From CATQHS01 sp963422655 (GTDB lineage Bacteria > Actinomycetota > Acidimicrobiia > Acidimicrobiales > Aldehydirespiratoraceae), in contig OY730440.1 in assembly GCA_963422655.1 (NCBI GenBank), forward strand, positions 1,550,001 through 1,614,000: a stretch of DNA of 64,000 nt, read 5' to 3'. Made by a program: the position numbers and the translations under genes. Position 1 is the first letter of the stretch. Every line of letters starts with the position of its first letter. Below, piece after piece: positions 59,859 through 64,000 of this stretch. The notes beneath the pieces are model-generated. The model was not told where the DNA came from. It did no database searches and was given only the letters and a program-made list of their open reading frames with translations.

Positions 59859-61202
59859 TCAGGGTTGTGCAGCCGCAGCGTCGAGCCGGGCCACGGCTGC
59901 GTCCCCGGCTTCGACGAAGCGCCGGTAGGCGTCACGGTAGGCCGGGTCGGGCTCGGGGTCGATGCGGTTCATGGGCACGAGGGGCCAAGAGTCCATGGTG
60001 GCGGCCCCTACGCCCTCCCACCAACCCACGGCTGCCCCCGCCGCCAGCGCGCACCCGTGGGCCGAGAGTTGCTCGGGCCGCTCCGGTACCTCCACCGGCA
60101 CCTCCAGAACCGAGGCCTTGATCGAACTCCACAATCGGCTCCGGGCCGGTGAACCGCCGACACCCAGGACGTTCATGGCAATCCCGGCCCCCTCCAGCTC
60201 TTCGCAGATATGACGGAGCCCGTAGGCTGCGCCCTCCAGCACGGCCCGGGTCACCTCGGCCACCCCGGTGGTGAAGCTCAACCCGTGGATCTCGCCCCGC
60301 AGCCGGGGCTCCCAGCGAGGGGTCCGCTCACCGTCGTGATAGGGCAGCACCAGCACCCCGTCGGCGCCGGGCGAAACCCCAGCGGCCCGCTCCAGCAGAT
60401 CGCCGATGGAAAGGCCCGATAGATCAGCCCACCACTCCAGCCCCTCGCCGTGCCCGTTCACCGGCCCGCCCACGATCTCCACGCCGGCCACGATGCTCTC
60501 GAACCCGATCAACGAGGCGGGCCGGTCGGCGGCAGCCACGGCCACACCGATCCCACCAGTTCGGCCGCCGGGATCATGACCCCGACCGGGCACACCCAGC
60601 CCCCCGGCCCAGAAGCTCATGTAGGCGTCGTTGGAGGCGCTCACCAGCGGTGTCCCCACCGGGAGACCCAGAGACCCGTCGCCGTGGCCGATGACGGCAC
60701 CCACCGCCACGGGACGGCCGTAGCCGGGGATCTCGTCCTCGTCGGGCCACAAGCCCTGGATGTCGTCGGCGCCGAGCTGGCGCAGAGCCCAGTCCCAGCT
60801 CTGGGCTGCAATGATCTCGTACCCGAGCTCGTTCTCGAGAAATTCACGCTGGGCCAAGTGCTGACCGATCCGGCCCAAGCCGTTGCCGACCGGGTGCTGA
60901 CAGGTAACAGCCAACTCGTGGCTCATGGGCACCGTGGTCGGGCTCTGGCCGCCGACGGCCACGGCGGCGATCTCCAACCCCTCCCTGACCCGGGTCAGGG
61001 CCCGTTCCAGCCCGGCCCGCCAAACCTCGGGATCGGCCCGACCTCCGGGCCAGGCCCCAGCTTCGGCGAAGTGCTGATGAGTCCAAGCCTTGACCGTTCC
61101 GTCCGGGGTCACGGCCACGGCCCGGGCTCCGCTACTACCCAGGTCGACGCCGATGACGACTGTAGAACCGGCGGCGGTACCCGTGGTACCCGTGGTACCC
61201 AT
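59859..61202 (-). CDS. FGGY-family carbohydrate kinase
   Basis: The 447-residue kinase has the N-terminal phosphate loop VIGVDLGSSGARAVAVTP, SASNDAYMSFWAGGLGV in the middle and the C-terminal VLGVGGSPARSRLWSSIKAS. It phosphorylates a sugar or polyol such as xylulose, glycerol or erythritol, as in other FGGY members; the substrate is unknown. The first residues (MGTTGTTGT) come from a 9-bp tandem repeat at 61176-61201. It begins seven bases after the alcohol dehydrogenase gene in the same direction; the pair suggests polyol or sugar-acid use. Confidence 0.9.
   Translation of the reverse strand: MGTTGTTGTAAGSTVVIGVDLGSSGARAVAVTPDGTVKAWTHQHFAEAGAWPGGRADPEVWRAGLERALTRVREGLEIAAVAVGGQSPTTVPMSHELAVTCQHPVGNGLGRIGQHLAQREFLENELGYEIIAAQSWDWALRQLGADDIQGLWPDEDEIPGYGRPVAVGAVIGHGDGSLGLPVGTPLVSASNDAYMSFWAGGLGVPGRGHDPGGRTGGIGVAVAAADRPASLIGFESIVAGVEIVGGPVNGHGEGLEWWADLSGLSIGDLLERAAGVSPGADGVLVLPYHDGERTPRWEPRLRGEIHGLSFTTGVAEVTRAVLEGAAYGLRHICEELEGAGIAMNVLGVGGSPARSRLWSSIKASVLEVPVEVPERPEQLSAHGCALAAGAAVGWWEGVGAATMDSWPLVPMNRIDPEPDPAYRDAYRRFVEAGDAAVARLDAAAAQP
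61176..61201. repeat. 9-bp tandem repeat (GGTACCCGT, about 2.9 copies)
   Basis: In-frame repeat at the start of the kinase gene, adding GTT units to the N-terminus outside the conserved fold. Confidence 0.9.
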
Positions 61203-61209
61203 GGAGCAG

Positions 61210-62226
61210 TCAGCCCACCAGTACCCGGTACACCGGGGTGGAGGCGGCTAGTTCCATGGCGTCGGCCACGTCGGCCAGCCGGTAGCGAGCGGTGACCAGC
61301 CGGTCGAGGTCGGTCTCCAGCACCCCGGAACCGAGCAGCCCGGCCGCGGCCCGCCAGTCGGAGGGCTCCTGGCTGTAGACCCCGATGATCGACAGCTCGT
61401 GATGATGGATCCGGTCCACCCCCACCGAGGCATCGATGTCGGCGGGAAATGCCCCGTACACGACGACAGCGCCGCCGTCGTCACACAGGTCCAGGGCCAG
61501 CTCGAGCGTGCCGGAGACCCCGGCCGTCACGAACACGACGTCGTGGTCGCCGGACCAGCCGTCCAGGTCATCGGGGCCGGCCACTCGGTCCGCTCCGGCC
61601 CCGGCTGCCTCGGACCGGCGATGATCGCTGACGTCGATGAGGCCTACCGAAGCGGCCCCCCAAGCCCGGCACAGGGCCAGATGGAGCCGACCCATGTAGC
61701 CGGCTCCGATGACGGCCACCCGGTCGCCGGCCCGGAACCGGCTCAGCCGCACCGAATGCACCACGCAGGCCAGCGGCTCCCCCATGGAAGCGTGCTCGAT
61801 CGGTATCTCACCCACGCAGAAGGTCTGGGCCGCGGCCACCCTCACCACCTCGGCCAACCCCGCCCCCATGGAGATGGTGCCGTCGCTCAGGGTTCCCCCT
61901 TGGGGCCGCTTACACAGCGCGCTACGGCCCCGGCGGCACATGTGGCAGGTGCCGCATCGGGTCAGCAGGTCCATGGTGACCAGATCGCCGACCCGGGGGG
62001 TTCCGGCCAGGTCAGCCACGGCGTCACCGACCTCGATCACCCGACCGGCGGCTTCGTGACCGGGAGCGACGGGATAGATCGGCTTGGTCCCCGAGAACAG
62101 TCGCCGCTCCATGGTGCACAGGCCGCAGGCGCCCACACCCACCAGGACATCGGTGGGACCGGGGCGAGGCCGGGGCTCGTCGCGCAGCTCGACCAAGCCC
62201 GGGCCGGTTACAACGGCAACCTGCAT
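61210..62226 (-). CDS. Zinc-dependent alcohol dehydrogenase (MDR family)
   Basis: The 338-residue protein has catalytic zinc ligands in GACGLCTMERR and APGHEAAGRV, the structural zinc cysteines RCGTCHMCRRGRSALC and the Rossmann motif VIGAGYMGRLHL. It oxidises an alcohol or polyol with NAD(P). GGGGAGG shortly before ATG 62226 sets the start; the frame continues to 62370 without similarity. It lies between the amidohydrolase and the kinase genes in the same direction. Confidence 0.93.
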   Translation of the reverse strand: MQVAVVTGPGLVELRDEPRPRPGPTDVLVGVGACGLCTMERRLFSGTKPIYPVAPGHEAAGRVIEVGDAVADLAGTPRVGDLVTMDLLTRCGTCHMCRRGRSALCKRPQGGTLSDGTISMGAGLAEVVRVAAAQTFCVGEIPIEHASMGEPLACVVHSVRLSRFRAGDRVAVIGAGYMGRLHLALCRAWGAASVGLIDVSDHRRSEAAGAGADRVAGPDDLDGWSGDHDVVFVTAGVSGTLELALDLCDDGGAVVVYGAFPADIDASVGVDRIHHHELSIIGVYSQEPSDWRAAAGLLGSGVLETDLDRLVTARYRLADVADAMELAASTPVYRVLVG

Positions 62227-62281
62227 GGGTCCTCCCCGCCGTGTTCGTTTACTGGTTGATGTCGGGATTACCGGCTGGACA

Positions 62282-63712
62282 CTAGTAGCACTCTGTGTGG
62301 GGCCAGCGGTGCGGGATCTCCAGTCCGGCCCGGGCCAGCAACTCCCGCTGGGCGACAGCCGCCTGGACATGTAGTTCGGCCACGTCGACGGTGGTACAGG
62401 TCCCGTCGCGTACCACCGTCCGGCCCGCCACTACTACGTCGCGCACCGACCGGCCGTCGGTCCCCCACACGAGCTGGAGGATGGTCTCACCCCTCGGCGC
62501 CCAGGCGATGGTGCTGGTGTCGTGGATCACGATGTCGGCCTGTTTTCCCACCTCGATGGAGCCGATCCGGTCGTCCATACCGATAGCAGCGGCGCCGGCG
62601 ATGGTGGCCAACTCGAAAGCGGCGTGGGCTCCGAAGCGTTCGGGATCGACCCGGGCGTCACGGGCTATCCCGGCCGCTAGGGCCGCCGTGCGCAAGATGT
62701 CACCGGCATCGCCGGCGTTGGAAGCATCGCAGCCCAGCGACACCCGGCCCCCTCGCTCCACGATCTCGGCGTGGCGGCCCTGGCCGGTCACGCCCTGGCC
62801 CAGCCGCAGGTAGGCCCAAGGGCAGTAGGCGATGGCGGTGCCGGTTGCGAGCACCAGCTCCACTTCGGTGTCGTCCAGCCACACCCCGTGGGCGATCAGC
62901 AGATGGGAGCCGAGCACTCCGAGAGCGTCCAGGTGGGCCAGGGGCCGGCGCCCGGTACGGGCCAGATACCGCTCGGGGTCCGACGAGGTGGGTGACATGT
63001 GCATGGTCAGGCCGACGCCCCGGCCCCGAGCCAGCGTCGCCGCCCCGGCCAGCAGCTCGTCGGAGGCCAGATCGTGACCCACCAGGGTCACCCACCCCTG
63101 CACCAAACCCCCCGGCGGGTAAGCGTCGAGCACCGCTTCCTGACGGGCCAGCACCTCGCCGGCTCCGGCTGCGAACGGACCTTGGTCGATGTCCCAGCCC
63201 CAAGTGCCGACGGTGCCTCGGATCCCGGCCCGTTCCAAGCCGACAGCAACCCGGTCGGGGTGAGCGACAGTGCCGGCCTCCACCACCGTGGTCACCCCGT
63301 TGGACAAGCTCTCCACTGCCGACAGAACTGCCGACAGCTCGTCGTCGTCACCGGTGTGGGCGCCGTGGGCCGGTACCGACCACTCGAATATCGAGACGCC
63401 CGGAGCCAGCAGATCGGGGATGCAGCTCCGGATCAAGGGGTCGCCGGTCAGGTGCTGATGAGCGTTGACCATTCCGGGTGTGACCACGCAACCGGTGGCG
63501 TCGATGACAGCCGCATCCGGGTAGCGAGCGGTCAGATCGGTAGTGGAGCCGACCTCGGCGACGACCTCGCCGGCCACGACCACCGTCCCTCCCACCAGCA
63601 CCGCCCGGGCCTCGTTCATGGTGACCACGTCACCGCCGGTGATCAGCAGCGTTGCCTCGGCCCGATCCGGCGTAGCTGCTTCCCCCGGACCTGGGGTAGT
63701 CGTGCCGGTCAC
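62282..63712 (-). CDS. Zn-dependent amidohydrolase (AtzA/TrzA/MtaD-like)
   Basis: The 476-residue protein has the metal ligands HxH in NAHQHLTG, GVGLTMHMSP, LIAHGVWLDD and the aspartate in SLGCDASNAGD, with KQADIVIHD in the C-terminal sandwich. It is a distant paralogue of the enzyme at 43612-45000. Its ring-opening or deamination substrate is unknown. I use GTG 63712 as the start; the frame to 63859 extends over the divergent aldehyde dehydrogenase start and is not supported. A ribosome site before 63712 is weak. Confidence 0.88.
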   Translation of the reverse strand: MTGTTTPGPGEAATPDRAEATLLITGGDVVTMNEARAVLVGGTVVVAGEVVAEVGSTTDLTARYPDAAVIDATGCVVTPGMVNAHQHLTGDPLIRSCIPDLLAPGVSIFEWSVPAHGAHTGDDDELSAVLSAVESLSNGVTTVVEAGTVAHPDRVAVGLERAGIRGTVGTWGWDIDQGPFAAGAGEVLARQEAVLDAYPPGGLVQGWVTLVGHDLASDELLAGAATLARGRGVGLTMHMSPTSSDPERYLARTGRRPLAHLDALGVLGSHLLIAHGVWLDDTEVELVLATGTAIAYCPWAYLRLGQGVTGQGRHAEIVERGGRVSLGCDASNAGDAGDILRTAALAAGIARDARVDPERFGAHAAFELATIAGAAAIGMDDRIGSIEVGKQADIVIHDTSTIAWAPRGETILQLVWGTDGRSVRDVVVAGRTVVRDGTCTTVDVAELHVQAAVAQRELLARAGLEIPHRWPHTECY

Positions 63713-63754
63713 GCCCGGAGCATAGATCCTCGCCGGTGCGCGAGAATCCGGCCC

Positions 63755-64000
63755 ATGACTACTGCGACTGTTGCCCCCCGGATCGACCCGACCTGGATCC
63801 CGCCGGATCCCTACCGTCAGCTCATCGACGGCACCGAACGAGGTGATGGCCCCGCCCACCCGGTGCTCGATCCGTCCACCGGCACCGAGCCGGCTTCCTG
63901 GCTGGAAGCCACCCCGACCGAGGTGGATGCCGCCATCGCCGCCGCTCGTCGCTCCTTCGACGCCGGGGTGTGGTCTCGGGCGTCGAACCCGGTCCGGGCC
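63755..64000 (+). CDS. Aldehyde dehydrogenase, N-terminal part (3' end outside window)
   Basis: From ATG 63755 the frame is open to the end of the window. It reads TWIPPDPYRQLIDGTERGDG, then HPVLDPSTGTEPA and EVDAAIAAARRSFDAGVWSR, the usual start of the aldehyde dehydrogenase superfamily, before the catalytic and cofactor motifs. It is divergent from the amidohydrolase gene and probably continues the alcohol to aldehyde to acid route set by its neighbours. Confidence 0.85.
   Translation, partial: MTTATVAPRIDPTWIPPDPYRQLIDGTERGDGPAHPVLDPSTGTEPASWLEATPTEVDAAIAAARRSFDAGVWSRASNPVRA

Overview
The window is GC-rich chromosomal DNA from an actinobacterium. A WhiB regulator, luciferase-like (F420/FMN) oxidoreductases, paired acyl-CoA dehydrogenases, an actinobacterial-type Mrp without the CxxC motif and frequent GTG/TTG starts with 4-nt start/stop overlaps all fit. 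The mix of CoA, Rieske and hydantoinase catabolism suggests class Acidimicrobiia, but that is inference, not a computed placement.

Layout. 1-8.7 kb: core and housekeeping genes: the end of an NfeD protein, a WhiB regulator, selA-selB (selenocysteine insertion), FxsA, Mrp, an A-type Fe-S carrier, a shortened xanthine-dehydrogenase-like fusion protein, and an isochorismatase-fold protein that has lost its catalytic triad. 8.7-14.9 kb: a minus-strand operon of VOC protein, cupin, HyuA, HyuB and acyl-CoA synthetase, probably for activating an unknown carbonyl or lactam substrate. 15-22 kb: malate synthase G, an MFS exporter, an LLM oxidoreductase, Fe-superoxide dismutase and an XRE-cupin regulator. 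22.4-28.7 kb: a minus-strand uptake and oxygenation operon (lipoprotein binding protein, ABC ATPase, tandem-fused permease, Rieske oxygenase alpha and beta subunits, phytanoyl-CoA-dioxygenase-like protein). 28.7-49 kb: fatty-acid or steroid-type acyl-CoA degradation genes, VOC proteins, SDRs, LLM enzymes, an amidohydrolase and an O-methyltransferase. Small islands of defence or mobile genes, many decayed, interrupt this stretch. 50-59.4 kb: a type III-B (Cmr) CRISPR effector operon. 59.4-64 kb: VOC protein, FGGY kinase, zinc alcohol dehydrogenase, amidohydrolase and the start of an aldehyde dehydrogenase.

The main discovery candidate is the Cmr operon. It encodes Cmr1 to Cmr6 as an unbroken chain of 4-nt overlaps, led by a 592-residue protein with an N-terminal CARF (DxTHG type), a central HEPN RNase motif (R380 to H385) and a C-terminal second CARF-like Rossmann domain (NVTGGT). 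This looks like a sensor, nuclease and possible ring nuclease in one chain. The operon has no array, cas1, cas2 or cas6 in the window. Its cas10 has a one-base frameshift just before the palm domain, with a ribosome-binding site and GTG placed where a separate C-terminal half could start. A truncated HIRAN-domain gene marks the right edge of the island.

A second theme is fossil defence DNA. At 39.7-42.6 kb an AAA ATPase is followed by a DUF4276 gene cut off in its first third, fused tail to tail with a frameshifted Abi-like gene. Next come a dead XRE antitoxin and a 61-bp direct repeat. Other remnants lie at 21.9-22.3, 46.1-46.4 and 49.1-49.4 kb. A third theme is many short tandem duplications, inside and between genes, at about ten places in the window.
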